From contig JAUVFR010000004.1 of NCBI GenBank assembly GCA_030594205.1, positions 34,689 through 98,688 on the forward strand: DNA of 64,000 nt, read 5' to 3'. Origin of the DNA: Methanobacteriota archaeon (GTDB taxonomy: Archaea > Thermoplasmatota > Thermoplasmata > RBG-16-68-12 > JAJISG01). The position numbers and the translations under genes are program-made. Positions 16,600-24,864 of the stretch are shown piece after piece (within the stretch, counting starts at the first letter, position 1; every line of letters starts with the position of its first letter). Below the pieces are notes generated by a model that saw only the letters and a list, made by a program, of their open reading frames with translations, did no database searches and was not told where the DNA came from.

Positions 16600-17907
16600 C
16601 TACGCGACCCACTTCGTGTCGATGAGGTCGTACAGCTGCTTCCGCGCGTCGGGGAGCGGTATCTTCTCGACGATGGGCGTCAAGAACCCCTCGACGAGCA
16701 TGCGGCGCGCCCTGTCTCGGGGGATACCACGACTCATGAGGTAGAAGACCTGGTCTTCGTCGAGTTGAGCCACCGAAGCCGCGTGCTGGGCTCGCTGGAC
16801 GTCGTTCGTCATGATCTCCAAGCTGGGGATCGCCGTGGACTTCGCCTTCCGGCTAAGGAGCATAGAATATTGCCCCAGGTAGGAGTCGGCGTTTCCCGCT
16901 TCCTCTTCGATGGTGATGACCCCCTTCAAGGCGGAGCGAGAACGCTCCTGCATGACCGCCTTGGAGAGGAGGTCGCTGACCGAATCGCGACCCCGATGGG
17001 TGACGAAGTTCGTGTTGTCGTACCGCTCCTGGCCGGTCCCGTACACGACCTCCACTTGACGAATCCGAGAGCCCTGGCCTACGAGGAGGCAATCGGTCCG
17101 AGACTTCGTTAGGAAACCGCCAAAACTCCCCATGGCCTGATGGAAGCTCCCGTCGCGGCCGACAGTGGCTTGACGGGTAAGGAATGAGACGACGTGGTCG
17201 GAGAACCGCTCGATGGCCACGTGGTCCAGGCGGGCCCCGTCCTCCAGATATACCTCCGTGGCGTTCCCGAAGAGGCTCTGGGCTCCGTTGCCATCGCCGG
17301 ATCCCTCCGGGACGAACTCCTCGATCACCGAGGCCCGGCTCCCGGCCCCGAGATGGATGAGGGTCCGCGTATGCAGCGCAGACGAGGGATCGCCGAAGGA
17401 CCACAGAAGGTGGATGGGGCGCGTGATCTCCAGTCGGGGGGGCACCGAAAGGACAAGGGCCGAGGAGAACAGGGCGCGGCTCATCATTCCGAACTTGTCG
17501 TCCTTGGGGAGGGAATCGGGTCGGGCCAGGAGGCCCTTCGCGGCCTTGGGTCGCTCCTCAAGGAAGCCCGAGGCCTCGTTGAGAAAGAAATCGTGCTCTC
17601 GCAGCTTTTCGGAGATCCGGAGTTCCCGGAGCTGACCCTCGACAACGTGGGCGACCGCCGCCTCTTCTCCTCCGTCGTAGACGGGCGTGACCGCCCCCTC
17701 GAACCCGTGCTTGGCCGGGGCGACCTCCCCGACGTCGACCCCCCGCAAATCCGTGTGGCGAATGAAGAGCGGAAGGGGCTCCACGGGCATGGCACGGAAG
17801 GCATGAAGGGCCTGCGTCCGATCCTTGCGAAGGTAGGCAGGTTCCCCCCGTTCCTTGGAGAGCTCATCCACCCTCTCCTCGGTGGCGCACCCTAGGTCAA
17901 ACTCCAT
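16600..17907 (-). CDS. sufD: Fe-S cluster assembly scaffold protein SufD
   Basis: SufD forms the SufBC2D scaffold with SufB and SufC, building [Fe-S] clusters in the cytoplasm. The 435-residue protein has a variable N-terminus, the beta-helix core (RITRPIHLLWSFGD-like strand, HLGAGSRASVIEEF) and the SufBD C-terminus: SLEIMTNDVQRAQHAASVAQLDEDQVFYLMSRGIPRDRARRMLVEGF. The sequence H-A-A-S-V (residues near 380) holds the histidine conserved in SufD. It follows sufB by 27 nt and is followed by a Rieske gene. Confidence 0.93.
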   Translation of the reverse strand: MEFDLGCATEERVDELSKERGEPAYLRKDRTQALHAFRAMPVEPLPLFIRHTDLRGVDVGEVAPAKHGFEGAVTPVYDGGEEAAVAHVVEGQLRELRISEKLREHDFFLNEASGFLEERPKAAKGLLARPDSLPKDDKFGMMSRALFSSALVLSVPPRLEITRPIHLLWSFGDPSSALHTRTLIHLGAGSRASVIEEFVPEGSGDGNGAQSLFGNATEVYLEDGARLDHVAIERFSDHVVSFLTRQATVGRDGSFHQAMGSFGGFLTKSRTDCLLVGQGSRIRQVEVVYGTGQERYDNTNFVTHRGRDSVSDLLSKAVMQERSRSALKGVITIEEEAGNADSYLGQYSMLLSRKAKSTAIPSLEIMTNDVQRAQHAASVAQLDEDQVFYLMSRGIPRDRARRMLVEGFLTPIVEKIPLPDARKQLYDLIDTKWVA

Positions 17908-17934
17908 GCAACCCCGCCAAGGACCGCGTTCGGT

Positions 17935-19335
17935 CTATCCCACGTTGCCCTCGATCTCCATCTTGATGAGGCGGTTGAACTCCACGGCGTACTCCATGGG
18001 CAGCTCCTTGGTGAAGATCTCCAGGAAGCCCAGGACGACCATGTTCATCGCCTCGTTCTCCGTGAGTCCACGTGACATCAGATAGTAGAGGACGTCCTCG
18101 CTGATCTTCCCCACCGTTGCTTCGTGGGTGATCGAGGCGTCCTCCTCCTCGATGTCCATGTAGGGGTAGGTGTCCGATCGGGAGACGGCGTCCAACATGA
18201 GGGCGTCGCAGCGAACGTTGGACTTCACGTTCCTGGCCCCCTTCGCGACGGCGAGGTGGCCCCGGTATGTCACGCGCCCGCCGTTCTGGGAGACGGACTT
18301 GCTCGTGATTCGAGACTGGGTGTCCGATGCGAGGTGAATCGCCTTGGCCCCCGCGTCTTGGTGCATCCCCTTCCCGGCGTAGGCCACGGAGAGAATCTCC
18401 GTCTTGGCCCCCTTCCCTACAAGGTAGACAGAGGGATACTTCATCGTGAGGCGGCTGCCGATGTTGGCGTCCACCCACTCCACCGTGCTGTTCTCGTAGG
18501 CGTAGGCCCGCTTCGTCACTAGGTTGTACACGTTGTCCGACCAGTTCTGCAGGGTCGTGTACCGGACGATCGCCCCCGGCTTTGCGATGACCTCCACCAC
18601 GGCCGCGTGGAGGGAGTTGGTCGTGTAGGTCGGGGCCGTGCACCCCTCGATGTAGTGGAATTGGCAGTCCTCGTCCCCGATGATGAGGGTCCGCTCGAAC
18701 TGGCCCATGTTCTCCGAGTTGATGCGGAAGTATGCCTGCAGGGGTTGCTCCACCTTGACCCCCTTCGGGACGTAGACGAAGCTTCCGCCGCTCCAGACGG
18801 CGGTGTTCAGGGCGGCGAACTTGTTGTCCTCAGGCGGGACCAGGGTCGCGAAGTATTCCTTGAAGATCTCTGGGTACTCCTTCAGCGCTGCGTCCGTGCC
18901 CATGAAGACGACGCCTTGCTCCTCGAGGTGTTTCAGGGTCTTGTGATAGACCACCTCGGAGTCGTACTGGGCCCCCACCCCGGCCAGGAACTTGCGCTCG
19001 GCCTCGGGGATCCCCAGCCGATCGAAGGTTTCCCGGATCTTGTCCGGAACCTCATCCCAGGATCGGCCCTCCTTCTCCGAGGGCTTGAGATAGTAGCGGA
19101 TGTCGTCGAAGTCGATGTCGTCGAGGTCCCCGCCCCAATCAGGCATGACCCGCTCCAGGAAGTGGCTGTACCCCCGGAGGCGCATCTTGAGCATCCACTC
19201 GGGCTCATCCTTGAGCCCGGAAATCTCCCTGACCACGTCCTCGCTGAGGCCCTTGGCGGTCCGATAGACATACTCGATGTCGTCACGGAATCCGTACTTG
19301 TACTCTCGATTCACCGTCTCCTGCTCGAGGACCAT
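17935..19335 (-). CDS. sufB: Fe-S cluster assembly scaffold protein SufB
   Basis: SufB is the core scaffold on which [4Fe-4S] clusters form. The 466-residue length and blocks are diagnostic: [29 protein letters not shown] at the N-terminus, [44 protein letters not shown] with the conserved cysteine, and the C-terminal [26 protein letters not shown]. The ATG starts 1 nt after the sufC stop. Together with SufC and SufD it forms the ATP-driven assembly complex. Confidence 0.95.
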   Translation of the reverse strand: MVLEQETVNREYKYGFRDDIEYVYRTAKGLSEDVVREISGLKDEPEWMLKMRLRGYSHFLERVMPDWGGDLDDIDFDDIRYYLKPSEKEGRSWDEVPDKIRETFDRLGIPEAERKFLAGVGAQYDSEVVYHKTLKHLEEQGVVFMGTDAALKEYPEIFKEYFATLVPPEDNKFAALNTAVWSGGSFVYVPKGVKVEQPLQAYFRINSENMGQFERTLIIGDEDCQFHYIEGCTAPTYTTNSLHAAVVEVIAKPGAIVRYTTLQNWSDNVYNLVTKRAYAYENSTVEWVDANIGSRLTMKYPSVYLVGKGAKTEILSVAYAGKGMHQDAGAKAIHLASDTQSRITSKSVSQNGGRVTYRGHLAVAKGARNVKSNVRCDALMLDAVSRSDTYPYMDIEEEDASITHEATVGKISEDVLYYLMSRGLTENEAMNMVVLGFLEIFTKELPMEYAVEFNRLIKMEIEGNVG

Positions 19336-19336
19336 A

Positions 19337-20095
19337 CTAGGTCACCTCAACAGTAGCTTCTTCCTTTATCCATTTGTACCCCAGCTCCTCCAGTTTCTGG
19401 GCCAGGTCACTGCCACCCGAGCGGACGATCCTACCGTCCACCATGACGTGCACAAAGTCGGGTGTCACATAGTCGAGGAGACGCTGGTAATGGGTAATCA
19501 GGAGGATGCCCACCTCGGGGCTCGCGAAGTGGTCGATGGCCTCGGCCACGGTCTTCAACGCATCAATGTCCAGGCCCGAGTCGCTCTCGTCGAGGATGGC
19601 GATCCGGGGCGCGAGGACGAGCATCTGGAGAACCTCTGCCCGTTTCTTCTCCCCGCCCGAGAAGCCATCGTTCAGGTACCGGGCCCCAAAGCTGGGGTCC
19701 AGCTTCAAGAGGTTCATTCGCTCGTCCACATAGGCGAAGAACTCGGGGATTTCCATCTCGTTCTCGGGGTGCATCCGCTTGTAGGCCGCGTTCAGGAAGC
19801 TCCCCATCTTGATCCCGGGGACCTCTTGGGGGTACTGGAACCCGAGGAAAAGGCCCAGGCGGGCCCGGTAGTGAGGCAGGAGTCCGAGAATGGACGTTCC
19901 GTCCAAGAGAACGTCGCCCTCGTAGACCTCGTATCGAATGTGGCCCATGAGAACGTGGGAAAGGGTGGATTTGCCGCTGCCGTTGGGCCCCATCAGGGCA
20001 TGGATCTCGCCCGCCCTTACGGTGAGATCCAGGCCGTGAAGGATGGCCTTCCCGTCGACTCCGGCGTGCAGATTCTTGACCTCGAGGGCGGTCAT
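19337..20095 (-). CDS. sufC: Fe-S cluster assembly ATPase SufC (copy 1)
   Basis: SufC is an ABC-type ATPase that drives conformational change in SufBC2D. The 252-residue protein has Walker [10 protein letters not shown], the SufC-specific Q-loop [18 protein letters not shown], the ABC signature [14 protein letters not shown], and Walker [20 protein letters not shown] 20095 is preferred over the TTG two codons upstream. It heads the sufC-sufB-sufD-Rieske operon. A palindromic element overlaps its promoter at 20137-20151. A second, more divergent copy lies at 21099-21842 on the other side of the regulator. Confidence 0.95.
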   Translation of the reverse strand: MTALEVKNLHAGVDGKAILHGLDLTVRAGEIHALMGPNGSGKSTLSHVLMGHIRYEVYEGDVLLDGTSILGLLPHYRARLGLFLGFQYPQEVPGIKMGSFLNAAYKRMHPENEMEIPEFFAYVDERMNLLKLDPSFGARYLNDGFSGGEKKRAEVLQMLVLAPRIAILDESDSGLDIDALKTVAEAIDHFASPEVGILLITHYQRLLDYVTPDFVHVMVDGRIVRSGGSDLAQKLEELGYKWIKEEATVEVT

Positions 20096-20136
20096 GCCCA
20101 ATGACCTCTGGACGGTCTCCCTGACCTCACCGAAGC

Positions 20137-20158
20137 AATAACGGCGTTATTATATAAG
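20137..20158 (-). promoter_or_regulatory. sufCBD promoter with palindromic operator candidate
   Basis: A perfect inverted repeat AATAACG-G-CGTTATT (20137-20151) abuts and overlaps a TATA element, minus-strand CTTATATAAT (20158-20149). It lies between the TATA box and the expected transcription start near 20125. A repressor bound here would block TBP/TFB or polymerase loading. Nearly the same 15-mer sits in the equivalent place at the second sufC (21061-21075), and I saw no other copy in the window. Confidence 0.75.
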
Positions 20159-20238
20159 CGTAACCAGCCCGGCTTTCGCCGGCGATGACGGGTCCGCAAC
20201 TTTTTATCTGCCACGGTCCATATCACACCGTATTGAAC

Positions 20239-20964
20239 GTGGACGACCTGGGCGGGCGCCAATGGTGTGAATACGCTGTGCCGGAGTTTCTCCCGGCGCT
20301 GCGTGCCGGAATCGCATACGACCTCGCCACCGAACACAATCTGAGTCAGCGGGAGATCGCCGAGCGCATGGGACTCACGCAGGCGGCCGTCAGCCATTAC
20401 ATCACGAAACGGCGCGGACGCCGTCCCCAAAGGCGGGACCACCGGCTGCGCAAATACGGGGAACGGCTGGCGGCTCGGATCGCCACCGGACTATCTGGCC
20501 CCAGGCTCACCGCGGCCATCTGCCGAACCTGTACCTCCTATCGAAAGACGGAGGAAGTCGGCCCATGCCCCTGCATCCTCGGCGGGGTCTCGAAACCCAA
20601 ATTCCTTCTCGCCCTCGGGGAACCTGGCGGGTTTCCCAAGCAGCCTTGCGAGACCTTTGTCGTCGAACGACTGTTGCCGTTCGTCCGCTCCGAGATCGCC
20701 AGGCGACTCGTCCCCGAGCGGGGCCAGGTTCGTGTGGCCCCCCTCCTCGGCGTCAGCCAACCCGCCGTGAGCCAGTACATGACCGGGCGGCGCGGGGAGG
20801 ACTCGACTCTCAAGAGCCACCCTGCCGTGAAGGAGCAGCTTGCCGGTTTGGAACGGCGCCTCGCTGAAGGCGTCCCGGACTCGGACCGGAAGCAGGCCCT
20901 GTGCGACGCATGCATCCAAATTCGGTCCCAACTGCTCGAATCCGGCGGCCTCCCCGCGGCATGA
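20239..20964 (+). CDS. Tandem HTH / cysteine-cluster transcriptional regulator of the suf locus
   Basis: The 241-residue protein consists of two diverged copies of one unit. Each has C-E at its start, a helix-turn-helix (LSQREIAERMGLTQAAVSHYI in copy 1; VRVAPLLGVSQPAVSQYM in copy 2), a basic turn, and a CxxC. Spacing is identical in both: C10-x84-C95-x2-C98 and C137-x84-C222-x2-C225. Copy 1 has two more cysteines (C110, C112). The unit resembles the archaeal COG2522-type regulators, normally single-copy. Three conserved cysteines per unit suggest Fe-S or metal sensing (inference). GTG 20239, or TTG 20233, was preferred because a TATA box CTTTTTATC (20199-20207) lies inside the longer frame. 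It sits between the two divergent suf operons and is their obvious candidate regulator. Confidence 0.8.
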   Translation: MDDLGGRQWCEYAVPEFLPALRAGIAYDLATEHNLSQREIAERMGLTQAAVSHYITKRRGRRPQRRDHRLRKYGERLAARIATGLSGPRLTAAICRTCTSYRKTEEVGPCPCILGGVSKPKFLLALGEPGGFPKQPCETFVVERLLPFVRSEIARRLVPERGQVRVAPLLGVSQPAVSQYMTGRRGEDSTLKSHPAVKEQLAGLERRLAEGVPDSDRKQALCDACIQIRSQLLESGGLPAA

Positions 20965-21053
20965 GTTATCGGACGGGGGACCCATCCGCTCGTCACCAAA
21001 CCCTTAAAATCTGCTCTCGATTTCTCCCGGGGCCGCATGAGAGAGAAGAACTA

Positions 21054-21075
21054 CTTAACCGATAACGCCGTTATT
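21054..21075 (+). promoter_or_regulatory. sufC2-sufS promoter with palindromic operator candidate
   Basis: GATAACG-C-CGTTATT (21061-21075) matches the element in the sufCBD promoter at 14 of 15 positions when read on the opposite strand. It directly follows a TATA-like CTTAACC (21054-21060), and the sufC2 ATG is 24 nt downstream of its end. The relation of TATA box to palindrome is the same in both promoters. Confidence 0.75.
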
Positions 21076-21098
21076 GGGCCTAGGGTTCAGGAGCGTTC

Positions 21099-21842
21099 AT
21101 GCCAATCCAATTGGACATCCTAGACCTCCATGCCGGAATCGAGGAGAAGAAAATCCTTCGAGGCATCAGCCTCTCGGTTCGGCAGGGGGAAATCCACGCC
21201 TTGATGGGGCCGAACGGCAGCGGAAAGTCCACCCTCGCGTACGTCCTACTCGGGCATCCAGGCTACCGCGTCTTCGACGGGCAGGTGCTCCTGGACGGGG
21301 AGGACCTCCTGGCCATGGACACCGACGAGCGCGCCCGCCGCGGGTTGTTCCTGGGCTTCCAATACCCGACGGATCTGCCGGGGGTCAAGATGCGGCGCTT
21401 CCTCCGGGAGTCCTACCGGTCCATCCGGCCCGAGGAACCCGACGGGGAGGCGTTTGATGCGCGGGTGCAGGAGGAGCTTGGGAATCTGGACATCGACGAC
21501 ACCTTCCTCGGCCGGTACGTGAATCAAGGCTTCTCCGGGGGGGAGAAGAAGCGGGCGGAGGTCCTGCAGATGGCCCTGTTCCGGCCTCCCCTGGCCGTCA
21601 TGGACGAAACGGACTCCGGCCTCGATATCGACTCCCTTCAGGTCGTCTCCGACGCCATGAATCGACTCGCCCAGGAGGGCACGGGCATCCTGCTCATCAC
21701 GCACTATCAGCGCATCCTCCGGTACATCGTCCCGCAGGAGGTGCATGTCTTGATCGACGGGCGGATTGCCCGGTCGGGAGGCAAGGGCTTGGCGGCCAAG
21801 CTGGAGAAACGGGGATACGATTGGTTGCGTGAGGAGGCGTAA
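21099..21842 (+). CDS. sufC: SufC-like Fe-S assembly ATPase (copy 2)
   Basis: The 247-residue ABC ATPase has all SufC hallmarks: Walker [30 protein letters not shown], signature [14 protein letters not shown], and Walker B LAVMDETDSGLDIDSL. It differs from copy 1 at many positions, for instance DETDSG instead of DESDSG, so it is an old paralogue and not a recent duplicate. It has no SufB or SufD next to it and instead leads into sufS and sufU. It may exchange with copy 1 in SufBC2D or serve under a different condition. The promoter holds the shared palindrome. Confidence 0.93.
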   Translation: MPIQLDILDLHAGIEEKKILRGISLSVRQGEIHALMGPNGSGKSTLAYVLLGHPGYRVFDGQVLLDGEDLLAMDTDERARRGLFLGFQYPTDLPGVKMRRFLRESYRSIRPEEPDGEAFDARVQEELGNLDIDDTFLGRYVNQGFSGGEKKRAEVLQMALFRPPLAVMDETDSGLDIDSLQVVSDAMNRLAQEGTGILLITHYQRILRYIVPQEVHVLIDGRIARSGGKGLAAKLEKRGYDWLREEA

Positions 21843-21844
21843 CG

Positions 21845-23095
21845 GTGGGGAAGCTCAAGGAGAGCGCATTGGACACACGGGCCATCCGACAGGATTTCCC
21901 AGTCCTGGACCAAGAGGTCCACGGGAAGCGGTTGGTCTACTTGGACAACGCGTCCACATCCCAGAAACCGCGTCCCGTGGTAGAGAAAATGAACGAGTAC
22001 CTCAACCTCTACACGGCCAACGTCCACCGGTCAATCTACCAGCTCGGGGAGCGGGCCACGGAGGCGTACGAGGGCGCACGAGACAAGATCCAGGCGTTCC
22101 TCAACGTCCGGGCCCGGGAGGAAGTCATTTACACCAGCGGGACCACGGAAGCCATCAACGCCGTGGCCTACAGCTGGGGAATGAAGGGAGGCCTTCAGGA
22201 AGGAGACGAGATCGTCTCGACGGTCATGGAACACCACTCCAACACGATTCCCTGGTACTTTCTACAAGACAAGCTCGGCGTGGTCCTCAAGTGGGTCGAC
22301 ATCCACGACGACGGTACGCTCAAGATGGAGGACTACGACGAGCTCATCACCTCGAGAACCAAGCTTGTCACGGTCACCCAATGCTCCAACGTATTGGGGA
22401 CCATCAACCCCGTGGCGGAGATCGCCAAACGGGCTCACGAGGCCGGGGCCCTCTGCCTCGTCGATGCGGCCCAGTCCGCGCCGCACATGCCCGTGGACGC
22501 CCAGGCCATCGACGCCGACTTCCTGGCGGTCTCGGGGCACAAGATGCTGGGACCCACCGGGATTGGCGTGCTCTGTGGGCGGGAAGACATCTTGGAAGAG
22601 ATGGAGCCCTTCATGGGGGGCGGGGAGATGATCCGGGAGGTTCACCTCGGATGGGCCCGGTGGAACGACTTGCCGTGGAAGTTCGAGGCGGGGACCCCCA
22701 ACATCATGGGGGCCATCGGCCTCGGGGCGGCGGTCGACTACCTGGAAGGTCTCGACATGCATCTCGTCCGGGAACACGAGAAGGCCCTCACCGCCTACGC
22801 CCTCGAACGCCTCGCAGGAATCGAGGGTCTCCGCGTTTACGGGCCCACGGACGTGAGCCAGCGGGCCGGCGTCGTCCCCTTCTTGCTCGAGGGTGTCCAC
22901 CCCCACGACATCGCATCCATCCTGGATTCGGAGGGCATCGCGGTGCGGGCAGGCCATCACTGCGCCCAGCCCCTGATGGATCGGCTGGACGTGCCCGCCA
23001 CGACCCGGGCGAGCTTCTACCTGTACAACACGGCGGAAGAGGCCGACCGTCTCGCAGAGGCGCTGAAGCGCGTCAAGGAGGTCTTCCGGCTGTGA
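21845..23095 (+). CDS. sufS: Cysteine desulfurase SufS
   Basis: SufS is a PLP enzyme that takes sulfur from cysteine as a persulfide for cluster assembly. The 416-residue class V aminotransferase has FPVLDQEVHGKRLVYLDNAS, the THATTEAIN-equivalent YTSGTTEAINAVAYSW, the PLP lysine in AVSGHKMLGPTG (near residue 228) and the active cysteine in RAGHHCAQPLM (near residue 365). It has the short cysteine loop of SufS-type (group II) enzymes. Its GTG start is 2 nt after the sufC2 stop, and it overlaps sufU by 4 nt. Confidence 0.95.
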   Translation: MGKLKESALDTRAIRQDFPVLDQEVHGKRLVYLDNASTSQKPRPVVEKMNEYLNLYTANVHRSIYQLGERATEAYEGARDKIQAFLNVRAREEVIYTSGTTEAINAVAYSWGMKGGLQEGDEIVSTVMEHHSNTIPWYFLQDKLGVVLKWVDIHDDGTLKMEDYDELITSRTKLVTVTQCSNVLGTINPVAEIAKRAHEAGALCLVDAAQSAPHMPVDAQAIDADFLAVSGHKMLGPTGIGVLCGREDILEEMEPFMGGGEMIREVHLGWARWNDLPWKFEAGTPNIMGAIGLGAAVDYLEGLDMHLVREHEKALTAYALERLAGIEGLRVYGPTDVSQRAGVVPFLLEGVHPHDIASILDSEGIAVRAGHHCAQPLMDRLDVPATTRASFYLYNTAEEADRLAEALKRVKEVFRL

Positions 23096-23478
23096 GCTAC
23101 GAGATGTATCAGGAGGTGATCCTGGACCACTACCAGAACCCCCGAAACAAGGGAGACCTGGATCCCGCGGACATCTGGGCCCGGGAAGACAACCCTCTCT
23201 GCGGGGATGAAATCGCCCTCTATCTCAAGCTCAACGACGCCAGCGTGGTGGAAGACGTGAAGTTCCAGGGCCAGGGATGCGCTATCAGCCAGGCCTCCGC
23301 TTCCATGCTCACGGTCAAACTCAAAGGGAAGACCTTGGAGGAGGTCCTCGCCATCGACGAGGACGCCGTCTTGCAGACCCTTGGCATCCCCATCAGCCAC
23401 GCCCGCCTCACGTGTGCCCTCCTCCCCTTGAGCGCTCTCCGAATCGGGCTCGAGACCTACCAAGAGGACGGCGCCTAG
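23092..23478 (+). CDS. sufU: Fe-S scaffold / sulfur acceptor protein SufU (IscU-like)
   Basis: The 128-residue IscU/SufU protein begins at GTG 23092 overlapping the sufS stop. Its three conserved cysteines are in NPLCGDEIALY, GQGCAISQASASM and RLTCALLPLSAL, with the conserved aspartate after the first. These bind zinc or a nascent cluster and accept persulfide sulfur from SufS. The gene lies inside a much longer open frame that is only a shadow of sufS; the start here is fixed by coupling and by the family N-terminus YEMYQEVILDHYQNPRN. Confidence 0.92.
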   Translation: MSYEMYQEVILDHYQNPRNKGDLDPADIWAREDNPLCGDEIALYLKLNDASVVEDVKFQGQGCAISQASASMLTVKLKGKTLEEVLAIDEDAVLQTLGIPISHARLTCALLPLSALRIGLETYQEDGA

Positions 23479-24420
23479 ATGCAACGCAGCGTGGCGGGTT
23501 CTCCAGGCCGCAGGCTCGAGGAAGCACCCATCACCCGGCTCATCGGAAACACGCCGCTCGTCCAATTGAACGCGAAGACCTGGGGTCTCGAGGGGGTGAC
23601 CCTCCAGGCCAAAGCGGAGTGGTTCAACCCCGGGGGAAGCGTCAAGGATCGGCCCGCGCTCTGGATGGTTCGGGCTGCCCTCAAGCAGGGGGCCTACCGC
23701 GACGGGATGTCCCTTCTCGACGCGACATCCGGAAACATGGGTATCGCCCTTGCCATGCTCGGAGCGGCGTTGGGTGTCCCCACGAAGCTGGTCATCCCGT
23801 CCAATGTGAGCCAGACACGGCAGAACATCCTGCGCTCCTTCGGGGCCACGCTCGTTCTCTCGGACCCCTTGGCAGGGACGGACGGCGCGCAGCGGGTGGC
23901 GCGTCGCATCCAGACCGAGGATCCCGAGGCTTACCTCTACGTGGACCAATACAACAACCCCGCGAATTGGACCGCCCATTACGAAAGCACAGGCCCGGAA
24001 ATCCTCGACCAGACCGAGGGTGGCGTGACCCGTTTCGTCGCGGGCGTGGGGACGGGCGGAACCCTCGTGGGCACGGGGCGCCGCCTGAAGGAGGACGACA
24101 CCACGACCCAGATCATCGGATTCCAGCCCGCGGAACCCCTCCACGGCATCGAGGGACTCAAGCACATGGAGACCTCCCTGCAACCGGGGATCTTCGATCC
24201 CTCCATTCAGGACCGTGCCCTATTCGTGGAGACCGAGGAGGCTCAGCGTTACGCACGCCTCCTGGCCGAGCGGGAGGGGCTCCTGGTGGGCACTTCCTCG
24301 GGAGCGGCCCTGGCAGCCGCCCTCCAGGTGGGAGCAGGGCTCCATGAGGGCACCATTGTGACCGTTTTCCCGGATGCGGGGGAGCGTTACCTCAGCGAGC
24401 GTTACTGGGAGGATGGATAG
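23479..24420 (+). CDS. cysM: Cysteine synthase, CysM-like
   Basis: This PLP-dependent beta-replacement enzyme of 313 residues has ITRLIGNTPLVQLN at the N-terminus, the PLP lysine in WFNPGGSVKDRPALW (near residue 56), TSGNMGIALAM, and the phosphate-binding GVGTGGTLVGTGR. Its neighbours, a JAMM protease and a CysO-ThiF-rhodanese fusion, point to CysM of the Mycobacterium type, which uses O-phosphoserine and protein thiocarboxylate instead of sulfide (family knowledge plus context). A standard O-acetylserine enzyme cannot be excluded by sequence alone. The ATG starts 1 nt after the sufU TAG, in the sufC2 operon. Confidence 0.88.
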   Translation: MQRSVAGSPGRRLEEAPITRLIGNTPLVQLNAKTWGLEGVTLQAKAEWFNPGGSVKDRPALWMVRAALKQGAYRDGMSLLDATSGNMGIALAMLGAALGVPTKLVIPSNVSQTRQNILRSFGATLVLSDPLAGTDGAQRVARRIQTEDPEAYLYVDQYNNPANWTAHYESTGPEILDQTEGGVTRFVAGVGTGGTLVGTGRRLKEDDTTTQIIGFQPAEPLHGIEGLKHMETSLQPGIFDPSIQDRALFVETEEAQRYARLLAEREGLLVGTSSGAALAAALQVGAGLHEGTIVTVFPDAGERYLSERYWEDG

Positions 24421-24864
24421 GTGCTGGAGCTCCCCGAGGACCTGCTTGAAGAACTCCGCCGGCACGCGGGAGAGGGGTACCCTGCCGAGGTGTGCGGCCT
24501 ACTGCTGGGCCTCGATGGGGAGATTCGGCGTATCACGGCGACCCGCCGGGCCACGAACCTCCGGGCCGCCACGACGCGCGACCGCTACGAAATCGACCCC
24601 CAGGACATCGTCGACGGGGACCGAGAAGCCCGGGAGGGGAATCTCGTGATCTTGGGCTTCTACCACTCGCACCCCGACCATCCCGCGGCCCCCTCCCGGT
24701 ACGATGCGGAGCGGGCATGGCCATGGTATTCCTACGTCATCCTAGCCGCCACGGCGGAGAGGGCGGAGCAAGCGACCGCGTGGCGCCGCGAGGGGACCGG
24801 GATGGTGGAGGAATCCTTGAGGTTTATTAGTCCTGGGAAAGTAGGAGAGTGTGAGCATGAGTAA
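24421..24864 (+). CDS. JAMM/MPN+ metalloprotease (Mec+/desampylase-like)
   Basis: The 147-residue zinc peptidase has a complete JAMM site: E23 in PAEVCGLLLG, H82 and H84 in FYHSHPDHP, then S92 and D95. Relatives either release cysteine from CysO-cysteine (Mec+ in Mycobacterium) or cleave ubiquitin-like SAMP/TtuB conjugates. It sits between cysM and the CysO-MoeZ fusion, overlapping the latter by 8 nt. The Mec+ role is therefore most likely, perhaps combined with freeing the carrier's internal diglycine (inference). The GTG start abuts the cysM stop. Confidence 0.85.
   Translation: MLELPEDLLEELRRHAGEGYPAEVCGLLLGLDGEIRRITATRRATNLRAATTRDRYEIDPQDIVDGDREAREGNLVILGFYHSHPDHPAAPSRYDAERAWPWYSYVILAATAERAEQATAWRREGTGMVEESLRFISPGKVGECEHE

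Noticed and set aside
20168-20183. Short hairpin CCGGC-TTTC-GCCGG between sufC1 and the regulator
   Set aside because: Could be a terminator or operator, but stems of this length are common in G/C-rich DNA and no repeat of it was found at sufC2.
21766-23478. 570-codon frame across sufS
   Set aside because: Only its end is real (sufU from 23092); the rest is out of frame with sufS and is Arg/Pro/Gly-rich noise.
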